Source: Saccharothrix carnea (lineage in GTDB: Bacteria > Actinomycetota > Actinomycetes > Mycobacteriales > Pseudonocardiaceae). Taken from it: a stretch of DNA of 64,000 nt. The translations under genes were made by a program, and so were the position numbers. This document shows, one piece after another, positions 18,259-26,002 of this stretch. Within the stretch, counting starts at the first letter, position 1. Every line of letters begins with the position of its first letter. The stretch is from assembly GCF_003014735.1 (NCBI RefSeq), contig NZ_PYAX01000008.1, positions 62,001-126,000 on the forward strand, written 5' to 3'. The notes below the pieces were generated by a model. That model saw nothing but the letters and a program-made list of their open reading frames with translations, was not told the DNA's origin and did no database searches.

Positions 18259-18887
18259 TCGCGGAGGACTCGACGCTGCTGCGCGAAGGGCTCGCGCGGC
18301 TGCTCGCCGAGGCCGGGTTCGAGGTGGTGGCGGCGGTGGAGGACGCGCCGTCGCTGGTGGCGTCGGTGGACGAGCACCGGCCCGACGTGGCCATCGTGGA
18401 CATCCGGATGCCGCCGACGCACACCGACGAGGGGCTGCGGGCGGCGGTGGCGCTGCGCCGCCAGTACCCGGCGACCGGTGTCCTCGTGCTCTCGCAGTAC
18501 GTCCGGGTCAGCTACGCGGCCGAGCTGCTGGACGCGGGCGCGGACGGCGTCGGCTACCTGCTCAAGGACCGGGTGTCGGACCTGGCCGAGTTCACCGCCG
18601 CGATCCGGCGGGTCGGCTCCGGCGGTTCGGCGTTCGACCCGGACGTGGTGAGCCGGCTGCTGGTGCGGCGACGCGACGACAGCGACGACCGGCTGACCGA
18701 GCGGGAACGGGCCGTGCTCGCGCTGATGGCGGAAGGGCGCACCAACCAGGCCATCGCGCAGCGGCTGTTCATCGCCGAGCGGACCGTGGAGAAGCACTGC
18801 ACCAGCATCTTCACCAAGCTGGACCTGTCCGCGAGCCCGCACGACCACCGCCGCGTGCTCGCCGTCCTGCGCTACCTCAACGCGTGA
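18246..18887 (+). CDS. NarL/LuxR-family response regulator
   Basis: A 213-residue partner of the preceding kinase. The receiver domain (VRVVIAEDSTLLREGLARLL) carries Asp8 and the phospho-acceptor Asp52 (AIVDIRMP), with the Lys of YLLKDRV completing the pocket. Residues ~145-205 are a LuxR helix-turn-helix (LTERERAVLALMAEGRTNQAIAQRLFIAERTVEKHCTSIFTKL). GTG 18246 lies inside the kinase 3' end, so the pair is translationally coupled. A perfect 18-bp palindrome starts 3 nt after its stop and precedes the four-gene membrane operon, which is therefore a candidate target. Confidence 0.94.
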   Translation: MRVVIAEDSTLLREGLARLLAEAGFEVVAAVEDAPSLVASVDEHRPDVAIVDIRMPPTHTDEGLRAAVALRRQYPATGVLVLSQYVRVSYAAELLDAGADGVGYLLKDRVSDLAEFTAAIRRVGSGGSAFDPDVVSRLLVRRRDDSDDRLTERERAVLALMAEGRTNQAIAQRLFIAERTVEKHCTSIFTKLDLSASPHDHRRVLAVLRYLNA

Positions 18888-18890
18888 AGG

Positions 18891-18908
18891 GGTGCGGTTA
18901 ACCGCACC
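18891..18908. promoter_or_regulatory. Perfect 18-bp palindrome, candidate operator
   Basis: GGTGCGGTT/AACCGCACC without a spacer, 3 nt after the response-regulator stop and 56 nt before the ATG of the next gene. A dimeric regulator such as the adjacent LuxR-type protein could bind it. The lack of a loop makes a terminator less likely. Confidence 0.5.
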
Positions 18909-18964
18909 ACGCGGTAGGGGTGGCACGATTCCCGCGCACCCCTGGCCGGGGCCACGCTTGCCCC

Positions 18965-20035
18965 ATGACACTGGGGCGCGAAGTCGATGTCGACGTGGCG
19001 GCCGGGGGCTCGGCGACGAGCGGACGACCCCGGGCCGGCTACCGCACGGACCTGATCACGGTGCTGCTCGGGACCTGGTTCTCGATCGGCCTGTTCCTCG
19101 ACGCGTGGGCGCACTCGAACGTGCCCGAGCTGGAGTCGTTCTTCACGCCGTGGCACGCGGTGTTCTACTCGGGCTTCGCCGCGACCGGCGCGTGGATCCT
19201 GTGGGTGCTGTGGCGCAACCACCAGGAGGGCAGGCGCGGCTTGGACGCGGTGCCGGTCGGCTACGGCCCGGCGGTGCTCGCGCTGCCCGCGTTCGCCGCG
19301 GCGGGTGTCGGCGACTACCTGTGGCACACGTTCATCGGTATCGAGCAGGGCATCGACATCCTGTTCAGCCCGACCCACCTGGTGCTGATCTCGTCGATGA
19401 TCGTGATCCTCACGACGCCGCTGCGCACGCTGTGGAGCGACCGCGACGTGGTCGCACCGTCGTTGCCGCGGTTCCTGCCCGCCGGCCTGGCGCTGTCGTT
19501 CACCGCGTCGCTGGTCCTGCTGTTCGCCGGTTACGCCGACGCGACCGTGTTCACCGGTGAGCAGGTGATCAGGGCGTTCACCTTCGACAAGGGCGCGGGC
19601 GGTTCGGGCCGGGCCGTCGAGCTGGCGGCCTCGATCATGTTCACCAACCTGATCATGCTGCTGCCGCTGCTGCTGGCCGTGCGCCGGTTCCGGCTGCCGT
19701 TCGGCGCCGCGACGCTGCTGGCGTTCGTGGTGATGCTGCTCAGCACCGCCGTCGCCAACTACACCAACATGAGCACCGCGATCGGGTTCATCGTGTCCGG
19801 TGTGCTGATCGACGTGCTGCTGCTGAAGCTGAACCCGTCCGAGGAGCGGCGCACGGAGTACCGGATCTTCGCCGCCGCCGCGTCGTTCGTCACGTGGGCG
19901 GTGTTCTTCGCCGGGGCGATCATCGACCAGGGCACCACGCCGAGCGTCACCGAGATGTGGACCGGGGCGCCGATCATGGCCGCGCTGCACGGCCTGCTGA
20001 TGGCGGTGGTGCTCGTGCCGACCGCCCGCCGGTGA
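18965..20035 (+). CDS. Polytopic membrane protein of unknown function (operon gene 1)
   Basis: A 356-residue protein with about ten hydrophobic segments after a 28-residue polar N-terminus. ATG 18965 is used; a longer frame from 18920 is possible. Conserved-looking polar residues sit at membrane edges: DAWAHSN (His50), FFTPWHAVFYSG (His64), GVGDYLWHTF, FSPTHLVLIS and ALHGLLMA near the end. Histidines at such positions often bind metal or heme, but no known motif is complete. The stop overlaps the next gene's GTG by four bases. I do not recognise a named family; the context with a cupredoxin-like lipoprotein suggests a copper- or redox-related membrane function. Confidence 0.8.
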   Translation: MTLGREVDVDVAAGGSATSGRPRAGYRTDLITVLLGTWFSIGLFLDAWAHSNVPELESFFTPWHAVFYSGFAATGAWILWVLWRNHQEGRRGLDAVPVGYGPAVLALPAFAAAGVGDYLWHTFIGIEQGIDILFSPTHLVLISSMIVILTTPLRTLWSDRDVVAPSLPRFLPAGLALSFTASLVLLFAGYADATVFTGEQVIRAFTFDKGAGGSGRAVELAASIMFTNLIMLLPLLLAVRRFRLPFGAATLLAFVVMLLSTAVANYTNMSTAIGFIVSGVLIDVLLLKLNPSEERRTEYRIFAAAASFVTWAVFFAGAIIDQGTTPSVTEMWTGAPIMAALHGLLMAVVLVPTARR

Positions 20036-20838
20036 GGGCGCTGCTGCTCGCCCTCGCCCTGCTGGCCGCCACCGCGACCCCGGCCCAGGCGCACGCCGGC
20101 GGCCTCACGCCGCAGGACCACCTGAGCCGGGTCACCGGGATCGACCCGCCGCTGCCCGGCGTGACCGCGGCGATGGTCGACCACGGCACCCGGCTGGAGG
20201 TCCGCAACGGGGGCACCGACCCGGTCGCGGTCGGCGGGGCCGACGACGGGACCCGAGTCGCCGACCACGTGATCGGGCCGGGCGAGACCTACCGCTTCCG
20301 CGACGAGCGCACCACCGCGTCGCGGTGGGAAGTCCCGCTCGGCACGTCGGTGATCAAGGGCCGGGTGGACGTCACGCCGGGACCGAACCCGTTGTGGTGG
20401 CTGCTGATCACGCTCGCGCTCGCCCTCGGCGGCTACGTCCTGGGCAGGCGGCGGGCACTGCTCGCGGTCGGCGTGGTCGTGGTGACGGCGGGGCACGTGT
20501 GGCACGCGGTCGGCTCGACGCTCGCCGTGACGGGCCAGCCGTTCGTGCCGCTGCTGCTCGGCGCGAGCGGCGTGGGCCTGGTCGCGTGGCCCCTGACCGT
20601 CGTCGCCGTGGTGGCCGCCGCCCGGCGCAAGCCCGCGACCGCGTTCGTGGCGGCCGTCGTCGGCGCGATGCTGGTGGTGGCGGGGATACCGGACTTCGAC
20701 AGCTTCCGGTTCTCCCAGCTGCCGTTCGCCGGTCCGGCCGACCTGGACCGGCTGCTCGTGGCACTCACGCTCGGCGGCGGGCTCGGCCTGGCCGCGGGCG
20801 GATTCGACTACCTGAGAAGGACTGGTTCCACCCCATGA
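20032..20838 (+). CDS. Signal-peptide membrane protein with predicted mature N-terminal His (operon gene 2)
   Basis: A 268-residue protein starting at GTG 20032 in a GTGA overlap. Residues 1-20 form a signal peptide whose best cleavage site (TPAQA|HAGGL) would leave His21 as the first residue. CopC, LPMO and related proteins use such an N-terminal His in a copper-binding histidine brace. A ~95-residue extracytoplasmic beta-rich region (LEVRNGGTDPVAVGG, GPGETYRFRDERT) follows, then about five membrane helices from PLWWLLITLALALGGYVLG onward. Copper binding is inference from cleavage position and neighbours only. The stop overlaps the lipoprotein ATG (ATGA). Confidence 0.78.
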   Translation: MRALLLALALLAATATPAQAHAGGLTPQDHLSRVTGIDPPLPGVTAAMVDHGTRLEVRNGGTDPVAVGGADDGTRVADHVIGPGETYRFRDERTTASRWEVPLGTSVIKGRVDVTPGPNPLWWLLITLALALGGYVLGRRRALLAVGVVVVTAGHVWHAVGSTLAVTGQPFVPLLLGASGVGLVAWPLTVVAVVAAARRKPATAFVAAVVGAMLVVAGIPDFDSFRFSQLPFAGPADLDRLLVALTLGGGLGLAAGGFDYLRRTGSTP

Positions 20839-21164
20839 GGACCCTCTTCGCCCTGCTGACCGCGCTGCTCGTGCTCGCGGGCTGTTCGTCCGCGCCGCAA
20901 GCCCCGCCACCGGCCGGACCGCTGGTCCTGCGGCTGTCGGTCGACCAGGCGTCGCCGCAGCGGGTGGAGGCCGTGCGCGGGCAGGCCGTCGAGCTGACCG
21001 TCACCAGCGAGGAACCGGTGGACGTGCACGTGCACGGCGTCGACGTGCTGGCCAAGGTGGAGAGCGGGAAACCGGCCGTGCTGGAGTTCACCGTGGACCG
21101 GACGGGCACGTTCGACGTGGAGGCGCACCCCGACACGCTGCTCGTGCAACTGGTGGTGCGGTGA
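20835..21164 (+). CDS. Small cupredoxin-like lipoprotein (operon gene 3)
   Basis: A 109-residue lipoprotein with lipobox LVLAGC (Cys17). The mature part is an all-beta sandwich-like sequence: AVRGQAVELTVTSEEPVDVHVHGVDV, then AVLEFTVDRTGTFDVEAHPDTLLVQLVVR. This order of strands matches plastocyanin/cupredoxin-like domains. His65, His67 and His98 could bind metal, but the Cys ligand of type-1 copper sites is absent, so any copper site would be atypical. It would sit on the outer membrane face next to the N-terminal-His protein. The stop overlaps the next GTG by four bases. Confidence 0.82.
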   Translation: MRTLFALLTALLVLAGCSSAPQAPPPAGPLVLRLSVDQASPQRVEAVRGQAVELTVTSEEPVDVHVHGVDVLAKVESGKPAVLEFTVDRTGTFDVEAHPDTLLVQLVVR

Positions 21165-22252
21165 CCGTTCTCGCCCACGGCGTCGGCGCCCGGCACGACC
21201 TGCCGCTGCCGCTGGACCTGGTGCTGCAGGGCGCGGCGGTCGCGCTGCTGGCGTCGTTCCTGGCGCTGGGTCTGCTGTGGACGAAGCCCCGGTTCACCGC
21301 CGCCGAGCCGGGTCCCGACCGCGACCGGTGGCCGGTGCGGCTGCTGGTCGCGGTCGGGCTGGTGCTCGTGCCCGCGCCGGCGTGGCCGCACCTGGTGTTC
21401 GTGCTGCTGTGGTTCGGCGTGGCGGTGCTGTCGGTGCTGCTGGGCCCGGTGTGGCGGGTGCTCAACCCGCTGCGCCTGGCCGCCCTCGTCACGCTCGGCC
21501 GCCCCTACCCGGAACGGCTGGGCCACTGGCCCGCCGCGCTCGGCCTGCTCGCGTTCACCTGGGTCGAGCTGGTCGAACCGGACGCGCTGCCGTGGTTCCT
21601 GGTCGGGTACGCGGTGGTGAACGTCGCGGGCGGGGTGGTGTTCGGCCGCACGTGGTTCGAGCGGGCCGACGGGTTCGAGGTGTTCTCGACCCTGCTGGGC
21701 AGGCTGTCGCCGCTGCGCGGCAACCCGTTCCGCGCCCTCGTCGCCACGCCGGTGCGGCCCGGCCTGGTCGCGGTGGTGGCCGTGCTGCTCGGCTCGACCG
21801 CGTTCGACAGCGTCGGCTCCACCCCGACCTGGGAACGGCTGTCCGTGCCGGACACCGCCGGGCTGGTGGCGGCCGTGGCGCTGGTCGCGGGCACCTACCT
21901 GCCGGCGTGCCGGTCGTTCGGCGGGCAGCTCGCCCACTCGATGGTGCCGATCGTGGCCGGGTACGTCGTGGCGCACTACTTCTCGCTGCTGGCCGTGGAG
22001 GGCCAGCGCGCCGTCGCACTGCTGTTCGGCGCCACCGGCTTCGTGCCGGACGACACCCTCGCCTCACCCGTCCTGGTGGCGTCGGTGCAGGTGGGCGCGG
22101 TGCTGGCCGGGCACCTGCTGGCGGTGGTGTCCGCGCACGACCGCGCCTTGCGGCTGCTGCCGCCGAGCAGGCACTTGACCGGTCAGGTCCCGCTGCTGGT
22201 GCTCATGGTCGGCTACACCTCCGGTGGATTGGCCCTGCTGTTCGCGGGCTGA
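21161..22252 (+). CDS. Polytopic membrane protein of unknown function (operon gene 4)
   Basis: A 363-residue protein with roughly nine hydrophobic helices. The N-terminus VLAHGVGARHDLPLPLDL precedes the first helix and carries two His likely facing outward. Other notable polar spots are VELVEPDA, FERADGFEVFSTLLGRLSPL, HSMVPIVAGYVVAHYFSLL and ATGFVPDD. I do not recognise a named family. Its start overlaps the lipoprotein stop, so all four genes from 18965 form one translationally coupled unit. A transport or electron-transfer role with the cupredoxin-like lipoprotein is inference. Confidence 0.8.
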   Translation: MTVLAHGVGARHDLPLPLDLVLQGAAVALLASFLALGLLWTKPRFTAAEPGPDRDRWPVRLLVAVGLVLVPAPAWPHLVFVLLWFGVAVLSVLLGPVWRVLNPLRLAALVTLGRPYPERLGHWPAALGLLAFTWVELVEPDALPWFLVGYAVVNVAGGVVFGRTWFERADGFEVFSTLLGRLSPLRGNPFRALVATPVRPGLVAVVAVLLGSTAFDSVGSTPTWERLSVPDTAGLVAAVALVAGTYLPACRSFGGQLAHSMVPIVAGYVVAHYFSLLAVEGQRAVALLFGATGFVPDDTLASPVLVASVQVGAVLAGHLLAVVSAHDRALRLLPPSRHLTGQVPLLVLMVGYTSGGLALLFAG

Positions 22253-22301
22253 GCGGTTACCGTGGGAGATGGCGACGTTCTGTCGTGACGCAAACCGCTC
22301 G

Positions 22302-22325
22302 ATTGGGCTAAACAATTAGCTCAAT
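22302..22325 (+). terminator. A/T-rich hairpin after the four-gene operon
   Basis: ATTGGGCTAA (22302-22311) pairs with TTAGCTCAAT (22316-22325) over 10 bp with one G-U pair and an ACAA tetraloop, 50 nt after the stop. No T-run follows, so it could equally be an RNA processing hairpin or operator. Confidence 0.4.
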
Positions 22326-22520
22326 GGGCTGGATTTCGCCGCATTCCAGCGGCTTCGCACTGGTGTTCATGGTGGTGTGGGGTGAGCGTGTCACCTGAGA
22401 GATTGGCGTTTCCTGGCACTCGGATGAACGTTCTTCTCACCGGATCGGGTCGATCACTAGCTTGCGTGTGAGTGAAATCGGCGGATCTGTGGAATTCATC
22501 CGAGTGGCGAAAGGGTGTCG

Positions 22521-23279
22521 ATGAGCATTTACCTCACAGGTCTGCTGTGGGTCGGCGGCGCGGCCGTCGTGGCCGCCGTCATGGCTTACTTGATCCGCAA
22601 GTACGGCGAGTTGGAAGGCCGTTCGGCGAACAACGAGGCCGCGGGCCAGGTGTTCACGATCGTGGGCGGCCTGCACGCGGTCCTGGTGGCGTTCGTGCTC
22701 ATCGCCCTGTTCGACGCCGTCAACCAGGCGAGTGACGCCGCGTACCGGGAGGCGGACGGCCTGGTCGCCGCCACGTGGGCCAGCGACACGCTGGGCGGTG
22801 GCGCCGGCGCCGAGGTGCGCGAGCTGTCCCGCGCGTACGCGGAGACCGTGATCGACGACGAGTGGCCGGGCATGGTGGCCGGCACGTCGTTCGAGTCGAG
22901 CGGCTGGTCGCAGCTCGACCAGCTGCGCCGGGTCGTGGCCGAGGCTCCCGCGGACGACGAGTGGCAGGCCGACCGCAAGTCCGAGGCCGCGAACCAGCTG
23001 TGGCAGGTCTACCAGGCCAGGCAGGAACGGCTGGACGCGGCCGGTGGCGGGGTCAGCTCGGTGGTGTGGTTCGTGCTGATCGCGGGCAGCGTGCTGGCCA
23101 TCGGCCTGCCGCTGCTGTTCGGCGGGCCGCGCATCCGCACGCACGTGCTCATCGTGGCCACTCTCGCGGCCACCATCACGCTGCTGCTGTACGCGACCTA
23201 CCAGCTGCAGAACCCGTTCGGCGGTGGCGCCGGGGTGAGCCCGGACGCGTTCGAGGCCGCCGTGGAGCGATTCGGATGA
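22521..23279 (+). CDS. DUF4239 (bestrophin-like) membrane protein
   Basis: A 252-residue protein. ATG 22521 has AAGGG 5 nt upstream; GTG 22515 is an alternative. It shows the DUF4239 plan: an N-terminal helix (TGLLWVGGAAVVAAVMAYLI), a second helix with the family's NNEAAGQVFTIVGGLHAVLVAFVLIALFDA, a ~120-residue soluble helical region, then two C-terminal helices (VVWFVLIAGSVLAIGLPLLF, VLIVATLAATITLLLYATYQL). Bestrophin-like proteins suggest a channel function, unproven. The stop overlaps the next ATG (ATGA), implying a two-gene unit. The upstream 268-nt leader contains a hairpin near 22302. Confidence 0.85.
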   Translation: MSIYLTGLLWVGGAAVVAAVMAYLIRKYGELEGRSANNEAAGQVFTIVGGLHAVLVAFVLIALFDAVNQASDAAYREADGLVAATWASDTLGGGAGAEVRELSRAYAETVIDDEWPGMVAGTSFESSGWSQLDQLRRVVAEAPADDEWQADRKSEAANQLWQVYQARQERLDAAGGGVSSVVWFVLIAGSVLAIGLPLLFGGPRIRTHVLIVATLAATITLLLYATYQLQNPFGGGAGVSPDAFEAAVERFG

Positions 23280-24523
23280 TTGAAGCGTTCGAGCAGGTCG
23301 TGTGCACCGTCATCCAGGTCGAGGCGGGGGCCCACGGCCCCTCGACCGTCTTCCGGGTGCGGTTCCCGTCCGGCGAGACGGCTTCGCTGAACACCCTCGA
23401 CGTGCGGCTGAACGCGATCGGCTTCTCCGCCCGGCAGAACCTGGTCTACGGCGTGGACCAGCGCGGCAGGCTCGTCGCCCTCGACCGGACCGGCCGGGTG
23501 GTCGGCAAGCCGACGCACCCGTCGCCCGTGCTGCTGCACGCGACGGCGGGCGCCGTGGTGGGCGAGCGGCTGGTGGTGCGGTCCGGGCCGTGGCTGCACT
23601 CGGTCGACATCGACCCGGGCAGCCCGACGTACGGGCACGTCGTGCACGACGCGTGGCTGTGGCCGTGGGACGGGGTGACGGTCGACGATTTCGACCTCAA
23701 CCCGGCGGACGGCCTGCTCTACGGCGTCGCCACCCGCTCGCACGGTCACGGCGTGGTGGTCAGCATCGACCCGCGCACCGGCAAGACGAGGCCGGTGCCC
23801 GGTGTCGGCAGGCTGCCCGGTGGCAGCGGCTACGGCGCGGTGACGGTGGCGCCGGACGGCGCGCTCTACGCCACCAACAACCGGCACGGCGGGCGCAGCA
23901 CGTTGTGGCGGGTGGCGCTGGACGGCTCGGGCGTGGTCACCGAGATCTCGTCGCGGCAGGCCCTGCACACCATCGACTCGTCCGGCTGCCTGCCGGACAT
24001 CCCCACGCCGACCACCACCCCCACCACGACGACCACCACCCCACCGACCACGACGACAACAACAACCACCACCACCACCACGACCACGCCACCGACGACT
24101 ACGACGACCACCACGACGACTCCCAGCCCGCCGACCACCATCACCACCACCACGACGACTCCCAGCCCGCCGACCATCACCACCACAACGACTCCGCCAC
24201 CACAACCGACAACCACACCACCCCGGATCACCACCACGACGACGACCACCACGATCCGCCCGGCACCCGCGGTCCCGCCGCCGATCCTCCCGCCGCCGCG
24301 GATCACCCCGCCACCCGTGCCGCCGCCACCCCCGCCGCCGGAACCGCCCGTGCCGCCGCCACCGCCCCAGCCGGTCGACATCGAGGTGCCGGACCGGCGG
24401 GTGGAGACGATGGCGCCGACCAACAACGCCGTCCGCGACCAGCGCCGCTGGGGCCTGGCCCTGATGGTCCTGATCCTGGCGGCGGGCGCCCTCGCCCGCC
24501 AAGCCGCGAGCAGGCGGCGGTAA
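23276..24523 (+). CDS. Propeller-like protein with Thr/Pro-rich stalk and C-terminal membrane anchor
   Basis: A 415-residue protein. Residues ~10-238 carry repeated short beta motifs (QNLVYGVDQRGRLVALD, DGLLYGVATRSHGHGVVVSID, DGALYATNNRHGGRSTLWRV), resembling DUF6923-type beta-propeller-like domains. The domain is bracketed by Cys10 and Cys238. A ~90-residue Thr-rich run, a Pro-rich run (~326-365) and one hydrophobic helix (WGLALMVLILAAGALA) with an RRR tail follow. This resembles a surface stalk anchored at the C-terminus, yet no N-terminal signal peptide is visible from ATG 23276, and there is no LPXTG motif. Either the protein is tail-anchored or export is unusual. It is translationally coupled to the DUF4239 gene. 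Confidence 0.78.
   Translation: MIEAFEQVVCTVIQVEAGAHGPSTVFRVRFPSGETASLNTLDVRLNAIGFSARQNLVYGVDQRGRLVALDRTGRVVGKPTHPSPVLLHATAGAVVGERLVVRSGPWLHSVDIDPGSPTYGHVVHDAWLWPWDGVTVDDFDLNPADGLLYGVATRSHGHGVVVSIDPRTGKTRPVPGVGRLPGGSGYGAVTVAPDGALYATNNRHGGRSTLWRVALDGSGVVTEISSRQALHTIDSSGCLPDIPTPTTTPTTTTTTPPTTTTTTTTTTTTTTPPTTTTTTTTTPSPPTTITTTTTTPSPPTITTTTTPPPQPTTTPPRITTTTTTTTIRPAPAVPPPILPPPRITPPPVPPPPPPPEPPVPPPPPQPVDIEVPDRRVETMAPTNNAVRDQRRWGLALMVLILAAGALARQAASRRR
24000..24262 (+). repeat. ACN/CCN microsatellite-like tract encoding Thr/Pro stalk
   Basis: About 260 nt dominated by ACC, ACG and ACA triplets with interspersed CCG/CCC, encoding the Thr-rich segment. Imperfect larger units recur: ACGACTCCCAGCCCGCCGACC-type text occurs twice. 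Such tracts expand and contract by slippage, so stalk length may vary between strains. Confidence 0.8.
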
Positions 24524-24530
24524 CCCCCGG

Positions 24531-25229
24531 TCAGACGGCCAGCATCCGGCGCACCTCCTCGTCGTGCAGCTCCTCCGCGGCGCCCGCGCGCACGACCTCG
24601 CCCGCGTCCATCACGACGAAGCTGTCGGCCAGCCGCAACGCGAAGTCCAGGTACTGCTCCACCAGCAGCACGGTCAGCCCGGCCTCCCGGTGCAGCCGCT
24701 CGATCGCCGCCTCGATCTCGTCGATCACCGACGGCTGGATGCCCTCGGTCGGCTCGTCCAGCAGCAGCAACCGCGGCCGGGTGATCAACGCCCGCGCGAT
24801 CGCCAGCTGCTGCCGCTGCCCACCGGACAGCAACCCGGCCGGCCGCTTGAGGAGCTGCCGCAACGCCGGGAACACGTCCAGCGCCTCGTCCACCGCCGCC
24901 GGCTCCCGGTGCGCGGTCGCCTCCAGCGTGACCTGGAGGTTCTCCCACACGGTCAGCTGCGGGAACGAGACGTGGCCCTGCGGCACGTACGCCATGCCCG
25001 CCCGCACGCGCTGGTGCGTCGCCAGCCGCGTGATGTCCCGCCCGTCGAACGTGATGCGCCCGGCCGTGGGCGTCAAGGTACCCATCACGGTCTTGAGCAA
25101 CGTCGTCTTGCCGACCCCGTTGCGCCCCATCACGCACACCAGCGACCCGGCGGGCACCTCCAGCCCCACGCCGAACAGCACCCGCGCCCGCCCGTAGGCG
25201 GCGTCCACCCCGGACACCGACAGCATCAC
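24531..25229 (-). CDS. urtE: Urea ABC transporter ATP-binding protein UrtE
   Basis: A 232-residue LivF-type ATPase, last gene of urtABCDE. Walker A is GRNGVGKTT, the signature is LSGGQRQQLAIARAL, Walker B is LLLLDEPTEGIQPSV, and the UrtE-typical VPQGHVSFPQLTVWENL-like Q-loop region is present. GTG 25229 overlaps the urtD stop by four bases; ATG 25226 is a one-codon-shorter alternative. Its 3' end lies only 7 nt from the convergent stalk-protein gene. With UrtD it energises urea uptake through UrtBC. Confidence 0.95.
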   Translation of the reverse strand: MMLSVSGVDAAYGRARVLFGVGLEVPAGSLVCVMGRNGVGKTTLLKTVMGTLTPTAGRITFDGRDITRLATHQRVRAGMAYVPQGHVSFPQLTVWENLQVTLEATAHREPAAVDEALDVFPALRQLLKRPAGLLSGGQRQQLAIARALITRPRLLLLDEPTEGIQPSVIDEIEAAIERLHREAGLTVLLVEQYLDFALRLADSFVVMDAGEVVRAGAAEELHDEEVRRMLAV

Positions 25230-26002
25230 GTCACCGCCTTCCCCTTGGCCCGCCCCAGGTACACCTCGCGCACCCGCGGGTCCTCCTGCACCTCGGCGAC
25301 CGACCCCTCGCGCAGCACGTGCCCCTGGTGCATCACGGTGACCTTGCGCGCGTACCGCCGCAGGAACTCCATGTCGTGCTCCACCACGACCACCGTGTGC
25401 GTCGAAGCGATCCGGTGCAGCAGCTCACCGGTCCGCTCCCGTTCCGACCGGCTCATGCCCGCCACCGGCTCGTCGAGCAGCAACAGCTTCGGCCGCTGCA
25501 CCAGCAGCATCCCGATCTCCAGCCACTGCCGCTGCCCGTGCGACAGCACACCGGCGGGCTTGTCCGCCAACGCCGTCAAATCCGCCGCCTCCAACGCCGA
25601 GGCCACCGCGTCGGACACGCCGCGCCGCCGCCGCAGCAACGACCGCAGCGGCAGCCGGAAGCTGTCCGCGAGGTCCAGGTTCTCCACCACGGTCAGCTCT
25701 TCGAACACGGTGGCGGTCTGGAACGTGCGGCCGACGCCCAGCCGCACGATGTGGTGCTCGCGCCGACCCACCAGCTCCCGGCCGCCGAACCGCACGCTGC
25801 CCGCCGCCGGCTTGGTCAGCCCGGTCACCACGTCGATCAACGTCGTCTTGCCCGCGCCGTTGGGCCCGATCAGGAACCGGAGCTCGCCTTCCTCGACGGT
25901 GAAGTCCAGCCCGTCGATCGCCGCGAAACCGTCGAACACCACGCGCAGCCCGCGCACCTCCAGCAACGCCGCCGGCGGAGTCGGCGATCCCACCCCGGTC
26001 AT
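25226..26002 (-). CDS. urtD: Urea ABC transporter ATP-binding protein UrtD
   Basis: A 258-residue LivG-type ATPase. Walker A is GPNGAGKTT, then GRTFQTATVFEELTVVENL, signature LSHGQRQWLEIGMLL (SHGQ variant as in UrtD and LivG proteins), Walker B KLLLLDEPVAGMS and HDMEFLRRYA with the switch His. ATG 26002 overlaps the urtC stop (ATGA). The SHGQRQWLEIGML block is characteristic of UrtD rather than amino-acid LivG, supporting urea as substrate. Confidence 0.95.
   Translation of the reverse strand: MTGVGSPTPPAALLEVRGLRVVFDGFAAIDGLDFTVEEGELRFLIGPNGAGKTTLIDVVTGLTKPAAGSVRFGGRELVGRREHHIVRLGVGRTFQTATVFEELTVVENLDLADSFRLPLRSLLRRRRGVSDAVASALEAADLTALADKPAGVLSHGQRQWLEIGMLLVQRPKLLLLDEPVAGMSRSERERTGELLHRIASTHTVVVVEHDMEFLRRYARKVTVMHQGHVLREGSVAEVQEDPRVREVYLGRAKGKAVT

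Noticed and set aside
18891..18908. Palindrome as a terminator for the response-regulator gene
   Set aside because: The dyad has no loop and no T-run; an operator is the more natural reading.
23866..25137. Val/Gly-rich minus-strand frame opposite the Thr-stalk gene
   Set aside because: The poly-Val/Gly text is the mirror of the ACN/CCN tract; the real genes are the stalk protein (+) and urtE (-) in other frames.
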